Source: Siphonodentalium dalli | Lineage: Eukaryota > Mollusca > Scaphopoda > Gadilida > Siphonodentaliidae | NCBI GenBank assembly: GCA_032622095.1 | Contig: CP136066.1 | Span: forward strand, 202,390,978-202,454,977 | Reading direction: 5' to 3' | Length of the DNA stretch: 64,000 bases | Shown here: piece by piece, positions 11,948 to 42,894 of the stretch | Numbering within the stretch: the stretch's first letter is position 1 | How the letters are laid out: the number at the start of each line of letters is the position of its first letter | Translations under genes and position numbers: made by a program | The notes under the pieces: model-generated | What the model saw: only the letters and a program-made list of their open reading frames with translations | Told to the model about the DNA's origin: nothing | The model's database searches: none

Positions 11948-14900
11948 TTTGTAGAATTTCAAGGATTATGAGGAGGTACTAGTACATGTAGGTGGACATA
12001 TTTCATCCATGGTTTACATTTAGGGTTTTAGATCTCACATGTTATATTAGCTTATAAGGAGGGCCTGGGAATTTTCCAAAATTCAAAATATTTGTTCGAG
12101 CTCACTGTCAAAGCAAGCACATGTGAAGCAATGAAAAATCATCCTAGTGCTGAGTACGTGCCTCCATAAATCTGATATAGAATTTTTTTTAGCATACATG
12201 TAACTCGCAGACTTGTACCATATACATGTACCTCGCAACCATGTAACACTAAGAGTGCAGTGCATTTCTCATCGATCACGCTAATGGGCATATTGAAAAC
12301 TTTTCTGAATGTGAAAAATTAATGATTAACGATTAATCATTCAGAGATATCATAATATACATGTATGTTTGTCCAGGCATTCTTGAAATGTACTTGCAAA
12401 GTACAATAATTTGTCCACCTGGCAATTGCACCCAATTTGCCCCAGTACCAGGGACGTGGCAACAGGGTGATTGGGGGGGGGGAGTATCTTGTTCTCATTG
12501 CTTGATTTTCGAACCAGAAATTACAAGTGCCCATTTAGTAGGAAATTTCTATTTTTAGACTAACAGTAGCATATGTTTCTATGTCATTTTAGCACTGCTG
12601 CACGTTTCCAGTACCTGCAAATCAATTATATTGAACTTCCTTCCGTATTCATGTTTCAAAATTAGTTTTTTATCCAGCCAGAATGCACTTTTGAGATATC
12701 AACCCATATATAGAATTTGAGTAGTTTTTAGTACATGATACATGTACCTATGAAAGGGAGAAAAAAAAAATATATATATTCAACCTCAAGGCTCAATCGT
12801 ACTAAAATCAATTGTTTTTGTGCGTGAAGTGACCAGTTAGTATACTCAGGCATTACGCCAACCTGGGAAAGGTACCGTTCTGCTAACTTTCTACTAAATT
12901 TCAAAGAAATCAACGAAACCACTTCATAGAAAATATCGTCTGAACTACGATCAACTGTAAATATTTACATCTCGATTCGGGACGCAGCTATCGACAATAA
13001 AAACATACAAATGATTTCTCCATCGAGAGTCATTGCATTGAATTAAAATAACAGAATGACGATGTGCGTTGTCAATTTGGATTAATATTCGTAAAAAATA
13101 ACTATGGTACTTTGAGCAAGATTATTCTCTATTTCTATTTGATCACCCAACCGAAGTGTTTCACATCACTTTAATAATCATTCAGATTCTATATACAATG
13201 AAGATCTGCATAATTTGTTCACATAAAAGCAAAGAGAAATAGATATAACAACATAGAGATAATATATAGAGCATATATCGTTAAAGGAGGTGCCACAAAT
13301 AGATGTGAGCTAAAAAGCTTTTTGTACCAGAAAAATGACTCTGAAACAGAGTATATCTGCAATATTATGCCATTGTTTTGGCATTCAAATGTGAAAAACT
13401 ATAACTTCAACAGTATCATTAGGCAGCCCATTATGATAAGTGACATACCGTTAAGAGCCAAGGAGCTATGCTTTAGATTAATGTTCACTGTATCGTTTGA
13501 AAAATGTCCGCTAAAACGTGTCAGTTTTTCTTGGGAGCCAGTCGCCATATTTCTATTGTAAACACATGTTCATGATGTTGTTGTCATGTTTTAATTCACG
13601 GCAGGTACATGAAAATCGACCATAAAAGCAATTCGATCATGCAATCGGGCAAGTTTATGATATGAAATCGATGCTTTCAGTTTATTTAAGTTGTTGGAAT
13701 TAATTTAGCTGCTTGATTACCCACGATTTATGAAGTTTTGTGCTGTTTAGAGATGGGAAATGTTGATATTTTATTTTTATAATTACCAGTCTATAGTCGA
13801 AAGCGAGATTACAAGATGTCGTATTATTACGCAAATCACATAAATAGAAAACTTACATGTTTCAGAATATTGTATTATTCTAAAATCAAATAGCCTACAT
13901 GTATATAAAAACATATTTATGAATAGGAAAGTACCGTATTCCGACGAAATATGTCATATTTTACGACGGACTCCTTGTGCGAGTTCACTTCCGGTCAATT
14001 CTATTTTGGTGCACTGGGAGAAAAACATGGTGGAGAAAAAAATACGTTTAATAACATTTGAATGTAAATTAATCGAGAAATTGTCGGTTATCAGGTACAA
14101 TCATACCGGTATAGCTTATAACCCATATATATTGATGGGCATAATCAAAAGCTTGATCCCATGCGCGATTGTCTATACTGATCGATTTCCATTCGTAATC
14201 GTATTCTAGTATTGACGGATGGGTTTGTTTGTAATCATGGCCGCCCCGCCCCCCATGGCATGTGTATCGGCTATCGCAAAATAATGTTAGGATATTATGG
14301 TCTCCCATACCAAGAAAAATAGTTCCTAAGAATGTAAACAATGCAAATGGAGGACATTTTGCCATTATTCAGGATGACAGTACTATTTTCACAGGCAGGG
14401 TATTTGGGAAAGTTCTTGTTTTTCCTCAAAATGATGTCTCCTTGTCTCTAGCCAGATTCTTATAGGACCATTTTGACTGTTCAGTTTGTTAACCATTGGA
14501 ACTGGAGAAACGCTGTTTGGGGACATGATTTTTTGTCACTCTACCACGAGTAAATTCTAACAGCTAAAATTTCTCTACTAATGACAAGATCTTTGTTTAT
14601 TATTGATTATTATGTGTGAAAAATATGAAGTTGATCCATTATATGGCCGGTGAGTAATTATTGATCATCTGGAGGTAGGGTGCAATCCGCAGTGGCCATC
14701 TTGACCAAACTTTGCCATCCCCTCAAACTCGACATAATTGTGGATTGTTCTGATATTCCACAGGATTCATGAACGTGTGTAATGACATGTTGCGGTCACA
14801 TACTATGGTAGACATGTCTGCCAGTGTTTACGTTCTGTTATTTGTCATTTTAAGGATAAATGACACATTGGTGAGTGGGTGGTTTCATACTTGTATTAGT

Positions 14901-14981
14901 ATTTAGTTGATAAATACATGTGCCTTGGTCATAATTGTTACTTTTATTGAAAATCTACTCGCCTATAGCATTTAGACCCGA
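11948..14981. other. No gene seen
   Basis: AT-rich with scattered tacatgtac palindromes, a short palindrome near 12320-12342 (aatgattaacgattaatcat) and a G run at about 12474-12482. The open frames are short and have no recognisable motif. Confidence 0.35.
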
Positions 14982-15017
14982 TGGCACTAGAAATGTATTT
15001 CATCATTTCTAGTGCCA
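14982..15017. repeat. Small perfect hairpin
   Basis: tggcactagaaatg (14982-14995) is followed 8 bases later by its exact complement catttctagtgcca. It sits just outside the left 303-bp inverted arm. Confidence 0.7.
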
Positions 15018-15026
15018 CACGGCCCC

Positions 15027-15329
15027 CCATACCCTGCGTTGAGGTATCTATTTCACAACATTTTTCAACTAAACAATGAATGCTGGCCTTACTATCTCAC
15101 CATATATTTTCAGTCGGTACTCCCCGCCACAAGTTGACGCCAAAAGTTCCCTGTGTCGGTGTATCTAAATCCTTTAATCGGACATTTTTAAACTGTCTAA
15201 TGTTGGTGACCTCGATAAGTCGTCCACCTTCACGTTCTTGTTGACATTTTACACAAGGCCACGTGCTCGGAAGAACTACTGGGTAATTTACTTCGTCCGG
15301 TTTGGCCTATAGTCCATTTCACGAATAAC
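15027..15329 (-). repeat. Left arm of a 303-bp inverted repeat pair
   Basis: This arm is the inverted partner of 17216-17518, with the same length and few differences. The inner 206 bases differ by about four substitutions. The two arms enclose about 1.9 kb without a recognised gene. They could be the long terminal inverted repeats of a 2.5-kb DNA element, or an inverted duplication of an exon and its flanks. No clear target duplication is visible. Confidence 0.8.
15101..15306 (-). other. Exon-like open frame in the left inverted arm
   Basis: Read on the minus strand, this 206-nt segment is open throughout in one frame. It is preceded by CTATAG (possible acceptor) and followed by the donor-like ATATG|GTGAGA. 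The predicted peptide has a CxxC in WPCVKC, then GRLIEVTNIRQFKNVRLKDL and TPTQGTFGVNLWRGVP. I recognise no domain. The inverted copy at 17239-17444 keeps the same open frame and donor with only about four substitutions. It may be a true exon or chance openness within transposon ends. Confidence 0.3.
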
Positions 15330-17215
15330 TATTGACTGTTGCGTTCAAGCTGCAGACATAGTTTAGTCTCCGCGCGAAGAGATGTCGTAACGCTGCGGCT
15401 GCAGGCACGTGTATTTTTTTAAATAAAATATTTTTTTATAGAAGTGTTTTGTAATAATAATAAATAATAATAATTCATTCTGGCTTGACCTAGACCATTT
15501 TCAAACGAATATGGACATTTATGTTTCTCAGAATAATGCAGAATTAGCTGTAACCTACAAAAATCTAAAATAAATATGTATATATAGGAGGTATCAAATT
15601 TGCTTCTAAAATAAATAAATACGACATTGCTTCACATTCCATGTAGGTGCTAGCAGGGTAAGTCCTGTGTAGGAGACTGAACTCAGGATGGAGCTTATGT
15701 TGCGTTCTGGGACGGAAAGTATCCAAACACAGCGATCTGTAAATGACCAAGCTGAAAAGTTTTCGCGATCGCCGCACTGTTTTATTTTTTATTTACGCTC
15801 GCTATATAGTCAACAAAACTCAAATAAAATCACGTCATGTTGCATTATTATGGTTTATTTCTCCATTATACAGCACATAACATGATTTAAGTGTCATTTT
15901 CCGCCTTAGTTTTATCCAACTTGGTTCTGCTTGGTATTTCTACGCACCCCTGCATGCTTATCGTCGGCATGCATTTTCTATGGGATATTTAGAACGGGTC
16001 TATAAAACTAATTAGGCTATAACTTTGTTATCTTTCATATTTTCCGTGAAATTTCAAATATGTGCCAGGGACATATATCCCGTCCGGAATGTGCATAAAC
16101 ATTTCCAGTTTCTTATCGTATTTTTATTTATTTTATGCGACAAAATTGTCGTAAATGTCAGAAAACCAAACTGACCATGCAGTCTATGTTTTGCGTTATG
16201 AGCCAACGCTCGATGAACATCTATATATAGTTTTATTGAGATTTTTTGACGTCCCTTTATACCCATAATCACTCAAATGAGATGTCTCTCACCCACCACA
16301 CGATTTTTTTAAAGTGAAATTATAAGAAGTGAGATTGTTTTATCGGTTAGCAGATACATTTCCGGATAAAACGGAGTGATCTTCATATCCCGTATATTCA
16401 GGAGATGCATCTTTCAATGATATATGTAATTTTTGTTTTGCTGATATATACAAAAAATATCAAAAATCGACATCCCTGTACCCCGTCATTACCGTCATGC
16501 GAAAATTTGAAGCTATTAAAGTTGTCCGTTTGTTAGACAAAAATGAAACTTATAGATTTATATCAATGTTCCATGCTTGTGTCGAATAGAAACCAGGTCC
16601 ACATTTGTCAAGCCTTGAGTGCGTGGATAAATGATGATCACACTTACTCCGCTTATTTCTCGGCCAGAAATATGTGTTTTGAACTTTTGATAACAATTTA
16701 TTTGAGATAAAAACTGCTGCGGGCATGTCAGTCGGTGTGAACTTATCAGTCGCTGGGCATCGTGCATGGTTCAATAAGATCTAGTGATCGTTCCTTCGTC
16801 CATACAGATGACTTAAATATTCCATTGTCCGATCTAACAACAAATTTGTCGAAAATGTCCAATTTAATGTCAGTTTGCATACCAAGCCAATAAAAAGAAA
16901 CAAAATACGATGAATACTAATAGGTATCATGTCTATGACACATGCATGCAGCCATGGCGATTGGCGAACATCTACCAAAGCCACATATACCATAAAATGA
17001 GATTTTGTATGTAGGCCTTCCTAGCTATAGATATGCAGGTAAATCTTCAAGGCCTACATAATTACTAACATTTAACACTATGCTGTAATACTATATACAC
17101 AAGACAGAAGTTATATTGTTCGCTTGGTTCAACTAGGATGTTTCACTATATTACACACTCACACCGTTGTAATGGTTTGCTATAAACAATAAAATCTTGA
17201 AATCAGTTTAAAACG
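15330..17215. other. Spacer between the inverted arms, no gene recognised
   Basis: AT-rich, with short open frames on both strands (for example minus 16054-16272 and 16550-16774) that show no domain. If the arms are terminal repeats of a transposon, this is the interior of a non-autonomous element. Confidence 0.35.
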
Positions 17216-17518
17216 GTTATTCGTGAAATGGACTATAGGCCAAACCGGACGTAGTAAATTACCCAGTAGTTCTTCCGAGCACGTGGCCTTGTGTAAAATG
17301 TCAACAAGAACGTGAAGATGGACGACTTATCGAGGTCACCAACATTAGACAGTTTAGAAATGTCCGATTAAAGGATTTAGATACACCGACACAGGGAACT
17401 TTTGGCATCAACTTGTGGCGGGGAGTACCGACTGAAAATATATGGTGAGGTAATAAGGCTAGCATTCATTGTTTACATGAAAAATGTTGTGAAATAGATA
17501 GTTCTACACAGGGTATGG
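17216..17518 (+). repeat. Right arm of a 303-bp inverted repeat pair
   Basis: Inverted partner of 15027-15329, running from gttattcgtgaaatggacta to cagggtatgg. Identity is highest over the exon-like core and lower toward the outer end. Confidence 0.8.
17239..17444 (+). other. Exon-like open frame in the right inverted arm
   Basis: This is the plus-strand counterpart of the frame at 15101-15306, with the same length (206 nt), same frame, a preceding CTATAG and a following ATATG|GTGAGG donor-like site. Relative to the left copy, the predicted peptide differs at about four residues (E/V, G/D, K/R, I/V). The function is unknown. Confidence 0.3.
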
Positions 17519-17530
17519 CAGGCGGTCAGC

Positions 17531-17650
17531 CGCCCTAATGGGCAGTTTGAGCTGATCATTAGGGCGGCGTAGTGTCTAATAGCATTTAGGGCTAATGTTG
17601 GAACTTACAAGGCGTAAACATTGATAGTAAGTTCCAATGGATCCAACGAT
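17531..17650. repeat. Two adjacent short hairpins
   Basis: cgccctaatg (17531) pairs with cattagggcg (17557-17566). Then gttggaacttac pairs with gtaagttccaatggatccaac some 20 bases later. Both lie just outside the right inverted arm, as the hairpin at 14982 lies outside the left one. Confidence 0.6.
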
Positions 17651-18606
17651 TGTGATGTTGTCGTACATGATATCGTAAGTTGTTCGTAAAGCATGTGATT
17701 GACTTCCCTACAATCATACCCAGCTATGATTTTTACATACATACATGTACGACAGCGATTATGCCACAATTAGTGGAAGTAGCCAAGGATATGCCACGAT
17801 TTTGCATCTAAAATAAAACAGTGCTTGATAATATTTTTTGGCTTGCAACATTGTCATGAGCATGCGCAATTCAACTACTGCCTACTGGTTACTTCCTTTA
17901 TCGATAATGGAAATTTTTCCACTTACGACAGCTGCTTACGATTGAATCGTGGTCGTCTGAACGTTCACCAATTGACTGTTTTAACTTTTAGCCCAATCGT
18001 TGAATCGGGCCATTATATATCGATCCGTTGTTTACCCAGAACTGTTTATGTACAGTGACTGTGGTTGGACACACAAAATTTTTCTTCTCACATTAATCAT
18101 TACTAATAAAAAAGACACTGACACTTTACTAATAGTAGGCCTAATACTATTATTTTTAGGAAATCTACCTTTCCAATATTCGAGGTACATGTATCACCCA
18201 TGATCACTTCATAATTGGACGTTAAATGTCATATTTCCTATAAAAACCTCATGCATATGTGTTCATACGATAGTACAAAAGAAACTTACCATGGGAACGA
18301 ATGCAATGTCATATTTTAATCATCTAAATCCAACACAGAGAAGTTCCGACCGCGTGGTGACGGTCCGGGCGCGGATACAGGACTTTTCGTACCTGGACGT
18401 TTCGTACCATCTGGTACCATCTGGTCGTTTCGTAGCGTACTGCCAGAGACAGAAAGACGTGGTTCCAACCTTGCTATTTCCACTGAAGTGACTGGACAGT
18501 TATCGAGAAAAGTCCGCCGTTAAAGTTCGGAATATTTTCAAACAGAGTTTAAACAACGATCACGTGGCATGCAGTTTAACCAATCAGGAATACGAACCGT
18601 TTAACA
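17651..18606. other. No gene seen
   Basis: AT-rich to 18330, then a more GC-rich segment with cgtttcgtaccatctggtac (about 18398-18440) repeated locally. No coding signal is supported. Confidence 0.3.
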
Positions 18607-19645
18607 CGAACATGACATATGGAACTTATTCCCGACCCCAAATACCACCAAGAATCACCCCGACCCCCACCCACCACCCCAGGGGGTGTTTCTATGTGGT
18701 ATTTGGGGTCGGCCACCCACTCATGCCGTCAAATCGGTCGAAATCCTTGCCGTTCTCGAGAATGGTCCATACCCCATTTTCACCCCTCGGGATGGCACCC
18801 CCCGGGGTGATGGTGGGGTCGGGGTGTTTCTATGTGGTATTTGGGGCCGGCCACCCACCCATGCCGTCAAATCGGTCGAAATCCTTACCGTTCTCGAAAA
18901 TTGTCCATATCCCAATTTTCACCCCTCGGGGTGGCACCCCCGGGGGTGATGGGTGGGGGTCGGGGTGTGTCTAGGTGGTATTTGGGGCCGGCCACCCACC
19001 CATGCCGTCAACTCGGTCGAAATCGTTACCGTTCTCGAAAATTGTCCATATCCCCATTTTCACCCCCTCGGGGGGGGGGGGGCACACCGGGGGTGATGGG
19101 TGGGGGTCGGGGTGTTTCTTGGTGATATTTGGGGGCGGCCACCCACCCATGCCGTCAAATCGGTCGAAATCCTTACCGTTCTCGAAAATTGTCCATATCC
19201 CAATTTTCACCCCCTCGGGGTGGCACCCTCCGGGGTGATGGGTGGGGGTCGGGGTGTTTCTAGGTGGTATTTGGGGTCGGCCACCCACCCATGCCGTCAA
19301 CTCGGTCGAAATCCTTACCGTTCTCGAAAATTGTCCATATCCCAATTTTCACCCCCTCGGGGTGGCACCCCGGGGGTGATGGGTGGGGGTCGGGGTGTTT
19401 CTAGGTGGTATTTGGGGCCGGCCACCCACCCATGCCGTCAACTCGGTCGAAATCCTTACCGTTCTCGAAAATTGTCCATATCCCCATTTTCACCCCATCG
19501 GGGTGGCACCCCCGGGGGTGATGGTGGGGGTCGGGGTGTTTCTTGGTGGTATTTGGGGCCGGCCTCCCACCCATGCCATGAAATCGGCCGAAAGCCACAT
19601 TTTTGAAAATAAAGAATAGGGAATAAGTTCCAAATGTCATGTTCG
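18607..19645. mobile_element. TIR element packed with a ~140-bp GC-rich tandem repeat
   Basis: The left end is cgaacatgacatatggaact followed by tattccc. The right end is its complement with one mismatch. Between them lie about seven tandem units. The landmark gccgtcaa(a/c)tcggtcgaaat occurs at about 18727, 18863, 19003, 19152, 19293, 19433 and, decayed, 19573, giving spacings of 136-149 bp. Many frames on both strands stay open because of base composition. They are not genes. This is a non-autonomous DNA transposon that has internally amplified a minisatellite. Confidence 0.8.
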
Positions 19646-19800
19646 TCCATTTAACTACCTATGTAAGAATCTTTGCTACCTAATCAGTATTTAAAATACC
19701 AGCTCCAGGTAGCTAAAGTGACTAGGAAAAGTAGCTAAAAAAACTAGGAGAGTAGTGAAAAAATTTTAACTACCCAAATCTATCTACTTTTTTTTTAGTG
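19646..19800. repeat. TAACTACC-type repeat, as at the window start
   Basis: Degenerate ttaactacct, gctaccta, gtagctaaa and ttaactaccc motifs resemble 1-250. The element at 18607-19645 may have inserted into or beside a copy of this family. Confidence 0.4.
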
Positions 19801-20132
19801 TGTATTCCAATACCATATATAAATATCTAAACCCCATCATATGTATACATCTTACAAGGCCCATTTATGACACATATAGGGAGAATGACACATGGAAATC
19901 ATGTGCTTACTGTCGTTCTCCCTTTCGATACATTAATGTTATATATACATCGGTGGGACACAATTTAAGGAATGTTTTAATATGACTAACCATTCTTCAG
20001 TCGGCCATTATTATTTTCACTTCATCACTTTAGGTCACGATAGATGAATTTTATTTCATATTTGTTTTTAATTGAACTATCCACTTGATCTCATAACCTG
20101 TTGAGTATGGCGTGCTCGTGAGGAATATCTAC
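19801..20132 (-). other. Intron 4 start of the sulfatase gene; nothing else seen
   Basis: On the minus strand this follows the exon 4 donor ACAG|GTAGAT. No further sulfatase exon is recognisable here or in the rest of 1-20 kb. Confidence 0.4.
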
Positions 20133-39321
<19,189 letters not shown>

Positions 39322-39668
39322 TCTCTAAAGTTTGCACCCCTGAAGTACATGCAGTTAGATCGATATATTTATTGCAATACGACAAGGTATGGCAGTTGCA
39401 CAAATGAAAATATATATAAACACCCATAATTATATATCATAAACAACATAGTAAAAAAAATATAACATGATTTATTTTTCTAATACTGATCACGACACAA
39501 ATTGATGTGGACAAAAGTGATAACTGAAAATTCACTGAAATGAACCAAAAGTACTAAAATAGGACTAGCCGAAAACGTATATGAGTATAAATGAGAACTG
39601 ATTTGCATACATTGTCTTATTTTGAAACCACAAATGTGTACAATATTAAAAAAGTACACAGTTCTAGC
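39322..39668 (-). other. Upstream region of the sulfatase gene
   Basis: AT-rich with TATA-like runs (39361-39375 and 39408-39420). It presumably contains the 5' UTR and promoter. The transcription start cannot be placed. A MITE begins at 39669. Confidence 0.3.
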
Positions 39669-39978
39669 CAAACTCCAGGCAGAGTTATCTCCCATTGCTC
39701 CTCTGAGATACCACTGCCATAAGGACATTTTGTAAGGATTTCTTACGTGTTCTTAGTTCTTATGTTTTAGGATTAAAATTGTCTATGTCTGGCTCAGTCT
39801 ATATTGTTCCTATCAATACATAAAGAATTACCATTAATGCAAACTTTTGGTGGTCAAAATAAGATAATAGGTGACTAAATATAGTTATGTAAAAATAGAT
39901 GTATCGGTCTGCAAAGTACCATCCTGTATGGCAGTGCTATATCGCAGTGCTAACATAGAGGGCGCTGCATGGAGTTTG
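39669..39978. mobile_element. MITE with CAAACTCCA ends and 9-bp target duplication (copy 1)
   Basis: The left end is caaactccaggcagagttat and the right end is gagggcgctgcatggagttt followed by g. Both sides carry agttctagc (39660-39668 and 39979-39987), a 9-bp target duplication. Other copies are at 48506-48846 and 54087-54153. A 9-bp duplication fits the Mutator-like superfamily (inference). It lies about 350 bp upstream of the sulfatase start codon. Confidence 0.9.
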
Positions 39979-40067
39979 AGTTCTAGCAGCTAATCACCAT
40001 TGTGACTCACGATATTATATCATTCCGACTTTGGTTCTATTCGAAACCTTCGCGAATTAGGTTCATG

Positions 40068-40549
40068 CAGGGTTCACGCTGCCACTTGCCAAATTTGTCA
40101 ATGGCAAAATTAATTCACATTTGGCAAAAAGTATTTTCATTTGGCAAAGGTTTTGGCAAGTCACTTTTTAATTCCTCAAAAATATTGAAAAATATTGGTC
40201 AATCAATACCATTCATTTCAGGAAACTCTCACAGTATAATTATATTAGTGGTATTTTATAAGGTCTAGGAAAAGTTAACACCTCTATTAAGATGCAATTA
40301 ATCTGATAGCATTAATATTGATGGGTGAGGGATTACCCGTATTTAGTGTGGTGGTGTTTACATAGCTAATCCTCTTGGAATGTGCCCTTCTGATGAAGCA
40401 ACCCTTCTACAATTTAATTGTTCGGTGATTGGTTTATTGTTGTTGCGGAAAATTATACTCTCAGGGATAGCATTTGGCAAATTCTAAAATAATTTGGCAA
40501 AAAATATTTTCATTTGGCAAAGGTAAATTTTGGTCCAGCGCGGACCCTG
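40068..40549. mobile_element. hAT-type non-autonomous element with 8-bp target duplication
   Basis: The ends are cagggttcacgctg and its imperfect inverse cagcgcggaccctg. They are flanked by ggttcatg at 40060-40067 and 40550-40557. CAGGG ends with an 8-bp duplication are standard for hAT elements. Inside, catttggcaaa motifs are repeated near both ends. Confidence 0.92.
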
Positions 40550-40557
40550 GGTTCATG

Positions 40558-41240
40558 TGAAATAACATAAAAGTCTATAAAACAACTATCATCAACAAGT
40601 ACACATGCACAAATAGATTAACTTGGTTCTTATTTTCAATATTTAATAACTCTCTAATAATGAGATTTTTCATGTCAAAACAATCGTTATGTAAACATTA
40701 TACTGTCACCATAGAATTACCGATAAATGTCCAATAAGTCAATAAAATATCAAAGTTTAACCAAAACTTGCCTGTAAACATTGGAAAATGTCAAAGCAAT
40801 GGAAAATATTTTGAAAATAATATTCGGACTAAAATATATGAACCAATTGCTACGCGATTAGCGATGTTTGATTACAAATCATCAATGTAACAGTTCTGTT
40901 TACATAACAATGGTTTTAAACTTTATTTATAATGGAGAACTATCACTAATGAATATAAGAACAAAATTGATCTATTTCTCCATGTTCTTCTTGGTGGTGA
41001 TGTTTTTACAGACTTTTATATTTTTTGCACATTTACCCCCAATAATGCCGTGTGCTTACGAGTTGCTTTGAATTGATACTTTACGACCGTAATTTAATCA
41101 CAAAGCGATCCAATTGGTTATAATTTAGTTTGTAACGCTTCTTGGAAATTCCGTGTCATTCCAAAATGGGAAATGTTTATATAATATTCATATGATATGC
41201 ATGTATATGTCTAAAGTGATGGCATGGTTGGCATCATGCA
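40558..41240. other. No gene seen
   Basis: AT-rich. A 67-codon plus-strand frame at 40868-41071 has no recognised domain. Confidence 0.35.
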
Positions 41241-42084
41241 GGATAGGATAGGATAGGATAATTTATTTACAATATACATGAATTATACAATGGCAGAAAT
41301 ACATAATAAGGTAAAGCAGTATATTGTCGGGGGTAGCCTAGCCCTATCGGGCTGTCTTCCTGCTACCCCTTAATACAGGTATCAGTATAAATAATAGAAT
41401 AGATGCTTGTATCCATATCCACGCACACGTACAGACTGTAATCATATATAAAACTTTGTAGAATCCAGTACTTAGGGCATATCAAAAACAAGTATTGGTG
41501 TGGTTGTGAGCCAATCCAGACGAGTTATAAGATCGAAAATGTATTATCTCTCCATATGAATGTTTTGAACTGTTCAGATTTCTAAACATATGACAGTTTC
41601 GGTTCCAGTTCCAGTTCCATGTGTTTATTAGGAACTAAACAGTTAGTTTTTTGTTGCTACAACGGATTCAGGCGAGAGATACCACCATCTTTAGTTCGGT
41701 AAACACAATGAGGATCTATAAAGATCGCCGGAAAGTCTCTTTGTTGAGTGAGGTTTTGGGATAATTCAGATTAACAATGTTACATATATGTAATGTTATA
41801 TGTATGTCTAGCGGTATAGGGTCATTGCCACGTTAGAGTAATCATAATAATATACGGTAGCATCTATGACGTATGGTAGTGTATTGGCATGTTAGGGACG
41901 AGAATGCGATGTGTGTCCACTTGCAGGTGTGAAGAACATTATTCGAGCAGAGTTAGGATTATGCATCGCGTATGACAATTAATGTTCGTAGTATTATAGA
42001 GCACAATCGGGACATCCTTTGTTTTTACAGCGTACATTTTCTGGGTAATTTCTCAGCATGGCTATCTGTAAGCGCTTCTTCAAT

Positions 42085-42894
42085 TTGTGCCTGCTTTGGC
42101 AAGAAGTATAGACTTTTTCCATATTGTTTCATGTTGTGGGGAAGGCGTGGTGGGGTAGATTTCCTGACCAGTTAGTTCTAGGAAGTTCCAACAGTACGGG
42201 ATTCGGCAGTCTGGGTGAACGTCGACTCTATATTTGTAATGAATATTTAGGTATGAGTTTACTCAGACTGGGGATTCGGGTGTCTTGGGGTTGATATTGC
42301 TCGTTTGTTGTACATCATTCCAAAAGACGCAGTTGGACGGTTATAACACCAGTCATGCATGGAAATTGAGGAATTGAGAATGTGTAAGTCATATATTTTA
42401 AAGATATTCTCTCTTTTAAAGAGTGGATATGTGTGACTTCTGTACTTCTTATTGCATATTATACGCAATGCTCGTTTTTGTAGTAGGAATATTTTCTTGA
42501 CTTCCGGAACATGACCCCATATTTGGATACCATAAACTAAGTGGCTTTGAATCAGTGCATAGTACAATGTTTTCAATGCTTTACTTGGGAAAAAGTTTTT
42601 CACCTTATTGATGCAGTAGATTGCATGTGATATTTTGGAGCAGATTACGGATATGTGCTTTTTGAATGTCAAGTTCTCATCAATGTGGATACCTAAGAAT
42701 TTTGTCGAGGATTCACGCCCAAGATTTCCTATTCGGTTCAATTCAGTGTTATTTAGCTTTAATTTCAAAGTATTCCATTTTTTGTCATTGTTTTGTGGGT
42801 GTAAAAGCATATAATTGCTTTTATTAATATTAATTGAAAGTTTATTGCAGCAGCACCAATCGGATACATTGGCTACTGAATTCATTGTTGACAT
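42085..42894 (-). pseudogene. Retrotransposon RT thumb and C-terminal region
   Basis: The frame includes WCCCNKLSININKSNYMLLH, TKFLGIHIDENLTFKKHI, ALKTLYYALIQSHLVYGIQI and LLQKRALRIICN, which are standard for the C-terminal domain of Jockey/CR1-like RTs. The frame ends near 42259. A one-base shift there recovers YLNIHYKYRVDVHPDCRIPY and LAKAGTN before a stop at about 42085. Confidence 0.8.

Noticed and set aside
18564..19640. Several overlapping frames of 60-168 codons on both strands
   Set aside because: They come from the GC-rich 140-bp repeat. They repeat the same peptide and occur in multiple frames at once.
20077..20132. Extension of sulfatase exon 4 to the frame's stop
   Set aside because: A good donor (ACAG|GTAGAT) at 20133/20132 fits the family, where the next residues should be GG-containing and continue to WEGG. 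The extension reads [11 protein letters not shown] and does not resemble sulfatases.
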